Source: Alphaproteobacteria bacterium SS10 (GTDB lineage Bacteria; Pseudomonadota; Alphaproteobacteria; TMED2). Taken from it: 64,000 nt of DNA. The DNA lies in contig JAHCML010000006.1 in the NCBI GenBank assembly GCA_019192455.1, forward strand, positions 124,604-188,603. The letters are read 5' to 3'. Made by a program: the position numbers and the translations under genes. Every line of letters starts with the position of its first letter. Position 1 is the first letter of the stretch. The notes under the pieces were generated by a model that ran no database searches, was not told the DNA's origin, and was given only the letters and a program-made list of their open reading frames with translations. Below, piece by piece: positions 16,515-25,960 of the stretch.

Positions 16515-16987
16515 GAGCTTTCAGACCTCCCTGCTCTTTGGTCAAACAACCGGGCAACGGATGTGCCACCGGCTGACAGAACTGACCTTGATCGACATCA
16601 AATTTACGCCGATTTCAAAGTCCAGCCGCTGTTCGAATTATTGGGCTGCTGCCGTCTAAAATGCCCAGAAAGTGCTGATTCATCCGACGGCGCTAGCCAT
16701 GAGAAAACAAAAACTTAAGGCAGGGTGACTATCGCAAAATTCGTTTGCATTCAAGCATTCGCCATGTTGCAGCGCAGCGTAGATTTGGGAACGTTAAAGT
16801 ATCTGGTAAGCGGCGCTGAAAAACCTTATCTCAGTGGGCGCGTTTGTTTTTGAACAGCCAAGTTCTGGGCTGAGCAATATACGACAATAACTAATGACAA
16901 CCCGACAGCACCTTGGGGCCGCTGCAATCTATTGCTGCCCTTGTTAATCGGGGACAAACCATAGTCTTCAAGGGAGGTTTTCATACC
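16515..16987. other. Divergent promoter region between dctP and mmsA
   Basis: About 470 bp without a gene that I can support. It is noticeably more AT-rich (16720-16900) than the flanks and should contain promoters for the TRAP unit and mmsA. I found no riboswitch, tRNA or strong hairpin. The ribosome-binding site for mmsA is GGGAGG at 16973-16978. Confidence 0.5.
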
Positions 16988-18484
16988 ATGAGCCGCACTG
17001 TCAGCCATTGGATCAATGGTCAGGTCGCCGCTGGCGCCTCCGGTCGCCAAGCCGATATCTTCAACCCCGCAATTGGTGAACCAGTCGCCAAGGTGGACCT
17101 CGCCTCAACCGCCGAGGTTGATAAGGCCGTCGCCAATGCCGCCGAGGCATATAAAGAGTGGCGTGAGGTAACGCCGCTACGCCGCGCCCGGGTGATGTTC
17201 AAGTTCAAGGAACTGATCGAGGCCAACCATCGCGAACTGGCCGAGATGATCACCACTGAGCATGGCAAAACCGTTTCAGATGCCATGGGTGAAGTGGTGC
17301 GTGGCCTTGAGGTTGTTGAGTATGCTTGCGGTATTCCGCAGCTTCTCAAAGGTGAGTACACCGAGCAGGTGGGTAGTGGCGTTGATGCCTGGACCACCCG
17401 CGAGCCTCTGGGCGTCGTTGCGGGGATCACCCCGTTCAACTTCCCCGCAATGGTCCCGATGTGGATGTTCCCGATGGCAATCGCCTGCGGCAACACCTTC
17501 ATCCTTAAGCCATCTGAGCGCGACCCAACTATCAGCATCCGCCTTGGCGAGTTGCTGAAGGAAGCAGGCCTGCCAGATGGTGTGTTCAACGTGGTCCAGG
17601 GCGATAAAGAAGCCGTGGATGCCCTACTCCATCATCCCGATGTTGAGGCGATCAGCTTTGTCGGCTCCACGCCAATTGCTGAGTACATCTACACAACCGG
17701 CACCTCGACCGGGAAACGGGTTCAGGCGCTTGGCGGCGCTAAGAACCACATGGTGGTGATGCCAGATGCGGATATTGAGCAAGCCACCGACGCCCTAATC
17801 GGCGCTGGTTATGGCTCGGCTGGTGAACGCTGCATGGCGATTTCAGTGGCTGTGGCCGTTGGTGAGGCTGGCGATAAGCTGGTTGAGCAACTCACCCCAC
17901 GGGTTCGTGGCCTTAAAATCGGCCCCGGCATGGATGAAGAAGTTGAGATGGGCCCGCTGGTCACGCGCCAGCACCGCGATAAGGTCATGGGCTACGTCAA
18001 TAAGGGTGTCGAGGAAGGCGCCGACCTGGTCGTCGATGGCCGCGACTTCTCAATGCAGGGTTACGAGAATGGCCACTTCATCGGTGGCTGCCTGTTCGAC
18101 AATGTCACCCCGGACATGACGATCTATAAGGAAGAAATCTTCGGCCCCGTCCTGTCGGTCGTCCGCGCCAATGACTTCGAAGAAGCGTTGAAGCTGGTTA
18201 ATGAACACGAATACGGCAATGGCACGGCCATCTTCACCCGGGACGGTGATGCCGCCCGCGAATACAGCCGTCGCTGTAATATCGGGATGGTCGGTGTGAA
18301 TGTGCCGATCCCGGTGCCAATGGCGTTCCACAGCTTTGGTGGTTGGAAGAAATCCCTGTTCGGTGATCATCACATGCATGGGCCTGAGGGCGTGCGCTTC
18401 TACACCCGTCAGAAGGCCATCACCTCACGTTGGCCAACCGGCATCCGCTCAGGTGCTGAGTTCGTTATCCCAACGATGAAATAA
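16988..18484 (+). CDS. mmsA: CoA-acylating methylmalonate-semialdehyde dehydrogenase
   Basis: A 498-residue aldehyde dehydrogenase that converts methylmalonate semialdehyde (from valine, thymine or inositol breakdown) or malonate semialdehyde to propionyl-CoA or acetyl-CoA. The NAD-binding part includes [17 protein letters not shown], typical of MmsA. The catalytic cysteine lies in [14 protein letters not shown], also diagnostic, and the C-terminal [15 protein letters not shown] fits. I start at ATG 16988 ([11 protein letters not shown]) rather than 16913, based on the family N-terminus. Propionyl-CoA made here would be handled by the methylcitrate enzymes at the left edge. Confidence 0.93.
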   Translation: MSRTVSHWINGQVAAGASGRQADIFNPAIGEPVAKVDLASTAEVDKAVANAAEAYKEWREVTPLRRARVMFKFKELIEANHRELAEMITTEHGKTVSDAMGEVVRGLEVVEYACGIPQLLKGEYTEQVGSGVDAWTTREPLGVVAGITPFNFPAMVPMWMFPMAIACGNTFILKPSERDPTISIRLGELLKEAGLPDGVFNVVQGDKEAVDALLHHPDVEAISFVGSTPIAEYIYTTGTSTGKRVQALGGAKNHMVVMPDADIEQATDALIGAGYGSAGERCMAISVAVAVGEAGDKLVEQLTPRVRGLKIGPGMDEEVEMGPLVTRQHRDKVMGYVNKGVEEGADLVVDGRDFSMQGYENGHFIGGCLFDNVTPDMTIYKEEIFGPVLSVVRANDFEEALKLVNEHEYGNGTAIFTRDGDAAREYSRRCNIGMVGVNVPIPVPMAFHSFGGWKKSLFGDHHMHGPEGVRFYTRQKAITSRWPTGIRSGAEFVIPTMK

Positions 18485-18508
18485 TTGGGCAGTAAGTAAC
18501 TTTAAGAC

Positions 18509-19177
18509 CTAGCGGCCCGCATCGGTCAGACCCGGTGAGGGCCGCCAAGGCATTGGCCGTGGCTTGGCCCGATACTCGGTCAGAATTTCCGTTAGGGTCG
18601 CGACGGGCCGCTCATCCAGATCGACCCGAAAATCGATTGGGCACTCATCAATATCCGGATAGTCAGGCGACCAAACCTGCAAGCAGGCGGACATGCGCCC
18701 CCGCTTATCCCCACCCATGGCATCACCGGCCATCAACGCACTCAGTAGCCGATCAGCCAAGGGCCCAGTGGTGGTATTAAACCGCTCCACCATGGCAGGC
18801 AGCACCTGGTCATTAGCCAACATATTGCCGATCGCCAGGCAATCGCCATCAGCCAAGTGATCCGCCAGCGGCGTACAGTGATCACCGGTCCATCCAAACA
18901 GCTGCCCCTTAAAGGTGGCATAGGCATATTGCCGGTTGGCCGGGGCAAAATTCTCAATGCTATTGGCAAGGTGCCCTGGATGGTCTGGGCCTTTTGAACC
19001 GGCAAGCTCGTCCAACATTGTCTCCGCCATCAGCAGATGGGCGAAATGCTGGGTGGCCACCACCCCAACGCCGGGGCGGAACCTTGGCACAATGCCGCCA
19101 ATCGCGGGCCAGCAGCTCGCACTGCTGAGGCCGACGGCGCCGGTTTGGTTGTCATACGCCAGAAGCGAAAACGTCAT
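18509..19177 (-). CDS. DUF1028 family protein
   Basis: A 222-residue protein with the conserved DUF1028 N-terminus: MTFSLLAYDNQTGAVGLSSA, then PRFRPGVGVVATQ. This family has an N-terminal-nucleophile-hydrolase-like layout, and members are often found near peptide or amino acid metabolism, but no reaction is established. The region LFGWTGDHCTPLADHLADGDCLAIGNML (about residues 90-117) is also family-like. It is convergent with mmsA and divergent from the iron alcohol dehydrogenase gene. Confidence 0.8.
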   Translation of the reverse strand: MTFSLLAYDNQTGAVGLSSASCWPAIGGIVPRFRPGVGVVATQHFAHLLMAETMLDELAGSKGPDHPGHLANSIENFAPANRQYAYATFKGQLFGWTGDHCTPLADHLADGDCLAIGNMLANDQVLPAMVERFNTTTGPLADRLLSALMAGDAMGGDKRGRMSACLQVWSPDYPDIDECPIDFRVDLDERPVATLTEILTEYRAKPRPMPWRPSPGLTDAGR

Positions 19178-19349
19178 AACGGCCTAATCCTACCATGCCT
19201 CAGGCATTTCAGCACAAAGAGGACAGATGTTCGACGTGATGGACTATGCAAGCAACGCGCCAGCGCTTACCTTGCCCCGGTTGAAGAATAGCGGCGCCAT
19301 GACCGAACCAGACCGCTAGTCACCATCACAAATTGGGGGAAACCAGCCC

Positions 19350-20525
19350 ATGTCCGTCACAATCCTGGGCCCACAGCAGCTGCTGATCGGCGCTGATGCA
19401 CTGACTGAGATCACCGATGTGATGCGCCGCCTTGGCGTGTCCAAACCGCTGATCGTCACCGACCCCTTCTTGGCGGATAACTTATTGATGCGGCGCCTAA
19501 CGACCCCGCTCCAGAAGGCGAGTATTGAGTTCGCCATCTTCCATGAAACCGTGCCTGACCCAACCACTGATGTGGTTTATGCCGGTGTTGATCTAATGCT
19601 GGCAGGCGAGTTTGACTGCCTGATCGGTTTTGGTGGCGGCAGCCCAATGGACACCGCGAAGGCCATGACCATCATCCATGCCGCCCGCGAAGCCGGTGAG
19701 AGCGGTATTATGCGCGATTGGAAGGTCCCAAACAGCGCCGATATGGAGGCACTGCCGGTCATCTGCATTCCAACCACCGCCGGTACTGGGTCGGAGGCGA
19801 CGAAGTTCACGGTCATTACCGATACGGCGACCGATGAGAAGATGCTGATCATGGGAATGGCCGCCCTGCCCACCGCCGCCATCGTCGACTACACCCTCAC
19901 CTTCGATAAGCCGATGCGCCTGACGGCCGACACCGGCGTCGACACCCTAACCCACGCAATTGAGGCCTATGTCAGCAAGAAGGCCAGCGCCTATACCGAC
20001 ATGCTGGCGTTACGCGCCATGCGCCTGGTTGCCGATCACCTGCGCGATGCCTGCTTTAAGCCGAAGGATAAAGAGGGGCGTGAAGGCATGATGCTGGCCG
20101 CCAACTTGGCTGGCATGGCGTTCTCCAACTCCTCAGTGGCATTGGTCCATGGGATGAGCCGCCCAATCGGCGCCCATTTCCATGTGCCGCATGGCCTATC
20201 AAACGCCATGCTATTGCCTGCGGTGACAGAGTATTCGTTGAATGCGGCCCTGCCCCGTTATGCCGATTGTGCACGGGTCATGGGTTGGGCAAATGAGGAT
20301 GATGCCGACCAGCTGGCGGGATCCAAACTCCTCGACGGCTTGCGCCAGCTTAATGCTGATCTCGAGGTACCAACGCCCGAAGCCTACGGCATTGATGATG
20401 AGCGCTGGAACAGCCTGCTAGACACCATGGCGGAACAAGCCCTGGCCAGCGGCAGCCCGAACAATAACCCACGCGTACCCGCCGCTTGGGAGATCGTGGA
20501 CCTTTACAAGCAAGTCTACGCTTGA
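19350..20525 (+). CDS. Iron-containing alcohol dehydrogenase
   Basis: A 391-residue group III alcohol dehydrogenase. The NAD(P)-binding region has FGGGSPMDTAKAM (about residues 92-104) and IPTTAGTGSEATKFTVI. The metal ligands are expected in TADTGVDTLTHAIEAYV and HGMSRPIGAHFHVPHG, which show the conserved Asp/His pattern. Substrate is not predictable; relatives act on simple alcohols, lactaldehyde or 4-hydroxybutyrate. ATG 19350 has a GGGGGA ribosome-binding site. The last bases overlap the TTG start of the membrane protein that follows, so the two are probably co-expressed. Confidence 0.9.
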   Translation: MSVTILGPQQLLIGADALTEITDVMRRLGVSKPLIVTDPFLADNLLMRRLTTPLQKASIEFAIFHETVPDPTTDVVYAGVDLMLAGEFDCLIGFGGGSPMDTAKAMTIIHAAREAGESGIMRDWKVPNSADMEALPVICIPTTAGTGSEATKFTVITDTATDEKMLIMGMAALPTAAIVDYTLTFDKPMRLTADTGVDTLTHAIEAYVSKKASAYTDMLALRAMRLVADHLRDACFKPKDKEGREGMMLAANLAGMAFSNSSVALVHGMSRPIGAHFHVPHGLSNAMLLPAVTEYSLNAALPRYADCARVMGWANEDDADQLAGSKLLDGLRQLNADLEVPTPEAYGIDDERWNSLLDTMAEQALASGSPNNNPRVPAAWEIVDLYKQVYA

Positions 20526-21910
20526 GCGCGACCAGCGATACCGAGACCGGCATAACCAACGAGCAATTGGCGCAACGCCTGTTTCTGGCGTTATGCCTGC
20601 TTGAGGTATTGATCATCCTACTACGGCTGAGCCCTAGTACAGGTGAGTTCGCCTCAGCGGCGCTACGCCCGATTGGTGGCGCAGGGCTGCTAATCCTAAC
20701 CGCTTTAGCGATGCCGATGGCCGGGCGTTCTGCCCTGCTTGTCGGTACGCTGGCCGCTGGGTTCTGTCTCGCGATTTTGCTTACCGGCGGGGCCGGCGTT
20801 GAGAGCCTGATCGACGGGTTAGCAAGGGCCTTACTGTTCGCTGGTTTTCTACCCGCGCTCTATCTCTTGCGGGCAACCGCTGATCGGCAATCGCGGGTTC
20901 GCCTAAGCCGCCGACGATTGGCGGCCCTCCCCGCGGGTAGGCGCGCCGATGGCATCACACTCGGCAGTCATGGATTTGGGGCGGTGCTAAACACCGGCAG
21001 CTTTCCCATTATGTCGGCCGTTGTGCCCGCCGATGCTGATCTTCAAGAACGGCGGCGGTTTGGCCTTGCCGCCCTGCGCGGGATGAACCTGGCGCCACTA
21101 TGGTCACCCTTCTTTGTCGCCATGGCGCTCGCCAGCAGTTATCTGCCCGATACCGCGCTGATACAGATTGCGCCGGTGGGTCTGGTGATCGCCGCCCTTT
21201 CACTAACCGTTAGCATCACCCTGTTTGGGCGGGTGAAAGGGTTTCATTGGGGATGGCTGGATGGCCTTAAGGCCCTGGTACCGGTTGCCGGATTGCTCGC
21301 CAGCCTCGGCGCTGCCGTTGTGGCGACATCCACCTTAACCCCACTCTCCACCTTAGAGGTCATTGTCTTGGCCGTGCCGCCCCTTTGCATGGCCCTGATG
21401 ATGGGCCGTACTGGTGGGGCAAGGCTTGTACTGACCCAAACCTATAAACGGATGGGGTCTGGTTTCGATGATCTGATTATTGTCGTTGCCGCCATGACCT
21501 TGGCTGCGATGGCGGCCGAGCTGACCTTCGCTGGCGACATCATTCGGGACCATATCGGAAGCCAGCCAGTACCATTGGCCATACTGGGCCTGATCCTGCT
21601 TTGCGCGCTACCGTCATTACTGGGGCTACACCCAATGATCCCAACGGCGGTGATGCTTGCGGCTATGACGGCGGAGGGACCGTCCATCGGCCTAGCGCCG
21701 TTGAACGATCTGGTGCTGATGGGTGCTGCCCTCACTGCATGGTCGGCTGGCACCATGTGCTCCGTCTCATCATTGAGTGTGGCGGTCTGCGCAGGCCTGT
21801 TCCGGGTGCCCGCATGGCGCTTAATGGCCAGCCCCAACCTTGCTTTCGCCGGACTTGTCATCCTGATTGCGACTGCGGTCCTATCTGCCGTGCAATTTCT
21901 GCTTAGCTAG
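20522..21910 (+). CDS. Polytopic membrane protein, putative ion-transporter-like carrier
   Basis: A 462-residue very hydrophobic protein with about 11-12 membrane helices. Two inverted-repeat-like halves each contain a broken hydrophobic hairpin (GSFPIMSAVVPADADL in the first half, GLHPMIPTAVMLAAMTA in the second), the layout of the ion-transporter superfamily of dicarboxylate and Na+/H+ carriers. I do not recognise a specific family. TTG 20522 overlaps the dehydrogenase stop codon (TTGA), a coupling typical of operons, so it may import or export the dehydrogenase's substrate or product (inference). Confidence 0.7.
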   Translation: MSATSDTETGITNEQLAQRLFLALCLLEVLIILLRLSPSTGEFASAALRPIGGAGLLILTALAMPMAGRSALLVGTLAAGFCLAILLTGGAGVESLIDGLARALLFAGFLPALYLLRATADRQSRVRLSRRRLAALPAGRRADGITLGSHGFGAVLNTGSFPIMSAVVPADADLQERRRFGLAALRGMNLAPLWSPFFVAMALASSYLPDTALIQIAPVGLVIAALSLTVSITLFGRVKGFHWGWLDGLKALVPVAGLLASLGAAVVATSTLTPLSTLEVIVLAVPPLCMALMMGRTGGARLVLTQTYKRMGSGFDDLIIVVAAMTLAAMAAELTFAGDIIRDHIGSQPVPLAILGLILLCALPSLLGLHPMIPTAVMLAAMTAEGPSIGLAPLNDLVLMGAALTAWSAGTMCSVSSLSVAVCAGLFRVPAWRLMASPNLAFAGLVILIATAVLSAVQFLLS

Positions 21911-22231
21911 TTTCCTTGCGGCCTACGAATCAGCCCACTATTTTCGCGACTTAGCAAAATGTTGAGGCCACCGATGATGGAACCCGACTCGCTGAGATGC
22001 GTGGCGGGCATGTCGCGACCTAAGCGCTAAGCATTTGATTGGCAATGGATACTCAAAACACCATTTACCCACAAAAAGAAATCTTAACCGCCGATCTTGC
22101 TTGTATGAAACCGGCTTGATTGGTGAAGTTCCAGTTCACGTAAAGTGCGGCGCGTTAACCGGCCCGTCACTTGCAAGAGTACAGAATATCGGCAGGACAT
22201 CACCCGCCGCTTGATGAGAGAGACGATCAAC
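21911..22231. other. Intergenic region upstream of the uraD-like gene
   Basis: About 320 bp, AT-richer than its flanks around 22040-22090. It holds no gene, hairpin or riboswitch I can support. The promoter of the uraD-like gene is expected here, and GAGAGA at 22215-22220 serves as its ribosome-binding site. Confidence 0.45.
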
Positions 22232-22783
22232 ATGCCCCATCCCATGGTGGCCAAAATCTCAATCGCCGCGCTGAACGCGATGCCCAAGGACGACTTTGTG
22301 GCCGCGCTTCGCCCGATTTTTGATGAGATCGACGATCCGTGGATCGCTGAGCGGGCATGGACCGCCGCGCCTTTCCGTGATGTGGCATCACTTCACCAGG
22401 CTATGGTGGATGCCGTCGACCGTGCGTGTACGCAAGATCAGATGGAACTGCTGGCCCGCCAAGATGATCTGGAGAACCGTAAGAACGGCCTCTATTTCCG
22501 GCGCTTCTCACCAGAGCAACAGGCTGATGTGCGTGACGCCAGCCAGGTTTATGAAGAGACCTTTGGCTATCCATTCCTTTGCGCGTGTCACAATGTCTGC
22601 GCCAATGAGATTCACGGCAAACTCACCAATCGCCTAAAGAACCCGCCGAAGCTTGAGCGGATCACAGCGTTGAGTGAGCTGGCCAAGATCGCCAAGGACC
22701 GCCTTCAGGCCATGGTGGTGGACACACCGCCACTGGCAGCAAATGCCCCAGCCGCCGGTGCTGCGGCAGTAGCGGGCGCCTAG
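22232..22783 (+). CDS. OHCU decarboxylase-fold protein, probably catalytically altered
   Basis: A 183-residue protein whose C-terminal half matches the OHCU decarboxylase (UraD) family of uric-acid breakdown: ETFGYPFLCACHNVCANEIH (109-128), NRLKNPP and LSELAKIAKDRL (148-158). The family's catalytic His sits in an HPDL motif; here the aligned stretch is RQDDL (76-80), so the His is missing. The segment that normally holds the S-x-x-EQ motif with the catalytic Glu is shortened by over ten residues. Codon use is normal and the frame is intact, so it is not an obvious pseudogene. The start is ATG 22232. It is convergent with an M20 gene that is also altered. Confidence 0.7.
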   Translation: MPHPMVAKISIAALNAMPKDDFVAALRPIFDEIDDPWIAERAWTAAPFRDVASLHQAMVDAVDRACTQDQMELLARQDDLENRKNGLYFRRFSPEQQADVRDASQVYEETFGYPFLCACHNVCANEIHGKLTNRLKNPPKLERITALSELAKIAKDRLQAMVVDTPPLAANAPAAGAAAVAGA

Positions 22784-22794
22784 CCAACACAGTT

Positions 22795-24144
22795 CTAACC
22801 ATCACCTTGATTTGCCAGATCGAACGCAACAGCGCCGATCAACCTCGCTGCATGCCCTAGATCTGGCTTAGCCAAAGATCGATTTCGATCAATGCCAAGA
22901 TAGCTTCGGTTGGGCAGCATGATCGCGGCCGCTGGTATCTCCGCTGCCGCCAACACCCCTACAGTGGAAGAACGGCCGCAGGTCACATCGGTCCATCGAA
23001 GGCTAGCGTGCTTCGCCTCACGCCGAAGCTGATCTGAGAGTTTCTCATCAAGCGGTTGGTACCCGCGAAGTTGCTTGATGTCACAACCAACAGTAACGCG
23101 CCAATCGCCCTCAACAGAGAGGTTCATGACCAATTCCTGCGCGGCCTCAAGCAACGCCTTCAACCGATCCTCATTCCCCATATAGACAGACCAATCGATG
23201 GCGATCCGTGCCGGCACCGAGCCCGGTAAGAACGGGTCGATATTCAGCTTGGCAACCGCTGAGCGGATCTGTGGCTGATCATCGGTCGACCATTCATTAA
23301 CCAACCCCTCAAGTGCCGCGACGAGCTGCATGCCGCCGATTAGGGGATCGCGCCGATGCTCCCGATCCGTTGCCCCAACCGGGCTGGACCGGCCAGCAAG
23401 CCGCAGCTTCAACACCCCATGGGCATCGACACCGTCAACAATGCCCAAGGTCATATCGCTATCGGCAAGGCTGGGCCCGGCATCGAACATCGGCTCAAGA
23501 TACTGGGCAATCGGGTTTAGCCGGGATCGCGGTAGGGCGGATGAGAAAGTCTCAAACATCCGCTCCAACGTGTCATCAAGCCGGATGCCACGCTCATCGA
23601 CCAAGGCCCTGCAGGCCTCAAGTGACAGCATGCCCACCTTCACCTGTGCCCCCATGAGGGCCGGTGGGAAACGGTCGCCCTGGACATTGCTCCAAGCGAT
23701 AGTCTCGATTGAGCGCTGAAGCTCCAGGCCACTATCTTGAATGGCCTCAAGTACCTCTAGGCCGATTAGCACGCCGGTTAGACCGTCAAAGGGATGCCCC
23801 TCGGTAACCGTGTCGATATGGCCGCCGATAACCACCGGTGGCGCTTCCCGGTCCTGGCCAGGTAACCGGATTGAGAGATTGGCAATCTCATCAAGGTAGA
23901 CCTCGAAGTCCCTATCCTCTGCCCAGTTCACCAGCAAGGACCGGCTGGCCAGATCCTCAACAGAGAAGGCGGCACGGTCTACCGTATCATTCGCCAGGGC
24001 ACCGATCTGGGCCATGCGCTGATGCCGGGCGTAAAGGCGCCCCTCATCAATCGCCCGTCTGAGCTTTTGTTGTTGATCAAGCTCGACCATCGCCCCGATT
24101 GACCCCTCAAAACATCCCGCAAGCGCTTGCGGTGAAACAAGCAT
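22795..24144 (-). CDS. M20 amidohydrolase-like protein (allantoate/carbamoylase type), active site degenerate
   Basis: A 449-residue protein of the M20 hydantoinase/carbamoylase branch (allantoate amidohydrolase, N-carbamoyl amino acid hydrolase). The first metal motif is recognisable (GGHIDTVTEGHPFDG, residues 107-121; His109 and Asp120 kept). The paired glutamates of EEGxRF are replaced (NVQGDRF, 153-159), HIEQGP is replaced by MFDAGP (219-224), the HAG substrate motif by SPVGATD, and the final His region by CGRSST (389-394). It should therefore not hydrolyse like its relatives. The open frame is intact and well conserved in fold. GTG 24150 or ATG 24090 are other possible starts. Convergent with the uraD-like gene. 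Confidence 0.75.
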   Translation of the reverse strand: MLVSPQALAGCFEGSIGAMVELDQQQKLRRAIDEGRLYARHQRMAQIGALANDTVDRAAFSVEDLASRSLLVNWAEDRDFEVYLDEIANLSIRLPGQDREAPPVVIGGHIDTVTEGHPFDGLTGVLIGLEVLEAIQDSGLELQRSIETIAWSNVQGDRFPPALMGAQVKVGMLSLEACRALVDERGIRLDDTLERMFETFSSALPRSRLNPIAQYLEPMFDAGPSLADSDMTLGIVDGVDAHGVLKLRLAGRSSPVGATDREHRRDPLIGGMQLVAALEGLVNEWSTDDQPQIRSAVAKLNIDPFLPGSVPARIAIDWSVYMGNEDRLKALLEAAQELVMNLSVEGDWRVTVGCDIKQLRGYQPLDEKLSDQLRREAKHASLRWTDVTCGRSSTVGVLAAAEIPAAAIMLPNRSYLGIDRNRSLAKPDLGHAARLIGAVAFDLANQGDG

Positions 24145-24175
24145 GGTCACTTTCTAATACGGGCCGTAGCGTATC

Positions 24176-25879
24176 ATGGCTGCCATGCGAACAGCGAATA
24201 TCAAAAACACCAACAACGCTCCCGGCATTATGTCCTCACCCAATCTGGCCCCCCTCCCCGATTTTGATCCCTTAACCAGCAGTGGCTTTGACCTTCGAAC
24301 CGCGTATCAAGGCAGCAGCCTGGCCGGTTTTAGCAATGCGCTGGATGAGTTGCGGGAGGCTGCGGACCGCCTACGACAGGACGACGATAAATCGCGCCTA
24401 GGTCAGGATTTGGAGATGTCGGTGGTTGAGGCCGCCCGGACAGTTCAGCAGCATATGCTGGGCCAGCTTCGCCACCCTGAGCCAACAAACCAATTTAAAG
24501 CCATCCGCGCAGATGGCGCCGAGGCTGATAAAGCGCTGCAGAATTTAATGGCTGAAGCGGCGAAATACGCCAAGCGCAGCCAGCAGATACTGGTGCTGCC
24601 CTCCAATGGTCCACTGGCAGATACGGCCCATCTGGATGACCTCATTAACGCCGTCGATAAGCTGCGTGAAGTATCACCCAGCCTAGCCAAGGCAGGCCTT
24701 AAAGAAGACCAGGACCCGGTGACTGGCTTGTTGGCTGATCCGGACCCGGCGGCGATGCAGCGCTTTGCCCAAGATACCGCGGTCACACTTAGCCTGATCG
24801 ATGATCAGATTGTGGGACCAAAGGCAGTCAGTGATGACTTCCAGAAGCATCTGACCATTGATCGTCAAATCCGTCCGCGGCTTCAACAGACAATGACCGC
24901 CTTAAGCGAAACCGCCCCACTCGCGGAAATAGGTCAGCAGGCCAAGCTCATCAGCAGCCCAACCGAGCGCCTTACCTATGTTCAGGACGCGCTGCGCCTG
25001 ATGCAGAGCTCAGATACTGAGCCGACCATTGAGGGCGCCGTACCGGCGGAAGGTGGCGCATTAATCCTGCCCGGCACCGCAAATGGCGATGCAGCAAGCG
25101 CGGCGGGCCTGATCATCAGCGATGACATCATGGCTGAACTGGACGCGGTTACGACATTTGAGAACCGTCGTCAGGATCCCCAGATTGGCAAGGCGGTCAT
25201 CGCCTTCGGTGAGGCCCATGCCGGGCTCAAGCAACAGTTTGAGGCCCTATTCACCGATGGTGAAACAGCCGATGGCCAGCTAGCACTAGAGACCACGGCC
25301 GATGGCGACACCAAACTCGACCTGACCGACCGTGCGAAACTCGGCCGGGCCATCGCGGTGCGGGAGCGGATTGATGCCCTCTATGCCAAGCAACCAGTCC
25401 AGGCACCTGAAACCACCGCCGTCATCCTGGCCACTACCCCACAAGCCGAATTGGACCTTATCCAAAACAGTCTTAGCGATACGCTCGGCGATGGCTATCG
25501 CGGATCGCGAGACTGGCAGGACCCAACGGCCCGGCTAGCGCTGGATATCGAGATCGCTGCCGCCAGCCTGGCCGATCAGGAAGCGGAGATTGAGAAGCTG
25601 GTCGGTCGACCCGACCTGGCCGACAGCCTGGACGGCCTGCAGCATGCCGGGCTAGATGAAGACAGCCTGAGCCGACTGCACCAGAAAAATGCCGTGGAGG
25701 CCCTGATCGATCGCTTCCCTAATACTGCGGCCAGGATTGAGGCCGCCCTTGGGATGAGCCTTCAGCGGCCAGACTTCGCCGCCATGGGCGTTGAGCTGCC
25801 AACCGCATCCAGCGATGCAGAGCTAGAGGGCCCAGATCAAGGCCAAGGACTGATCCTACCGCCGGGTTACAAGCGTTGA
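24176..25879 (+). CDS. Large orphan protein, mostly helical
   Basis: A 567-residue protein I do not recognise. No signal peptide, membrane helix or known catalytic motif is visible. It is Ala/Leu/Asp-rich with many amphipathic helices and paired stretches such as LVLPSNGPLADTAHLDDLIN (about residues 139-158) and ALILPGTANGDAASAAGLII (about 294-313). The C-terminus ends in GLILPPGYKR. A recurring hydrophobic element LILP appears twice and LVLP once, often next to Gly/Asn, which may mark repeated structural units. Codon use matches the rest of the window. It is divergent from the M20 gene across 31 bp. Confidence 0.7.
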   Translation: MAAMRTANIKNTNNAPGIMSSPNLAPLPDFDPLTSSGFDLRTAYQGSSLAGFSNALDELREAADRLRQDDDKSRLGQDLEMSVVEAARTVQQHMLGQLRHPEPTNQFKAIRADGAEADKALQNLMAEAAKYAKRSQQILVLPSNGPLADTAHLDDLINAVDKLREVSPSLAKAGLKEDQDPVTGLLADPDPAAMQRFAQDTAVTLSLIDDQIVGPKAVSDDFQKHLTIDRQIRPRLQQTMTALSETAPLAEIGQQAKLISSPTERLTYVQDALRLMQSSDTEPTIEGAVPAEGGALILPGTANGDAASAAGLIISDDIMAELDAVTTFENRRQDPQIGKAVIAFGEAHAGLKQQFEALFTDGETADGQLALETTADGDTKLDLTDRAKLGRAIAVRERIDALYAKQPVQAPETTAVILATTPQAELDLIQNSLSDTLGDGYRGSRDWQDPTARLALDIEIAAASLADQEAEIEKLVGRPDLADSLDGLQHAGLDEDSLSRLHQKNAVEALIDRFPNTAARIEAALGMSLQRPDFAAMGVELPTASSDAELEGPDQGQGLILPPGYKR

Positions 25880-25919
25880 TTGCAACAGAGCTTTAACACT
25901 GGCTTTCAACGCGTTCGGC

Positions 25920-25950
25920 GATAATCAGGGCATCCAAAAATCTGATTATC
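25920..25950. repeat. Perfect 9-bp inverted repeat before the sulfotransferase gene
   Basis: GATAATCAG (25920-25928) and CTGATTATC (25942-25950) are perfect complements around 13 nt, ending 10 bp before ATG 25961. There is no T-run, so an operator or translation-controlling stem is more likely than a terminator. Confidence 0.5.
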
Positions 25951-25960
25951 CACGACTGAG

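Noticed and set aside
15480-16718. Long plus-strand open frame (412 codons) opposite dctP
   Set aside because: It mirrors a well-supported TRAP binding protein on the other strand and has no domain of its own; codon bias of the dctP strand explains the missing stops.
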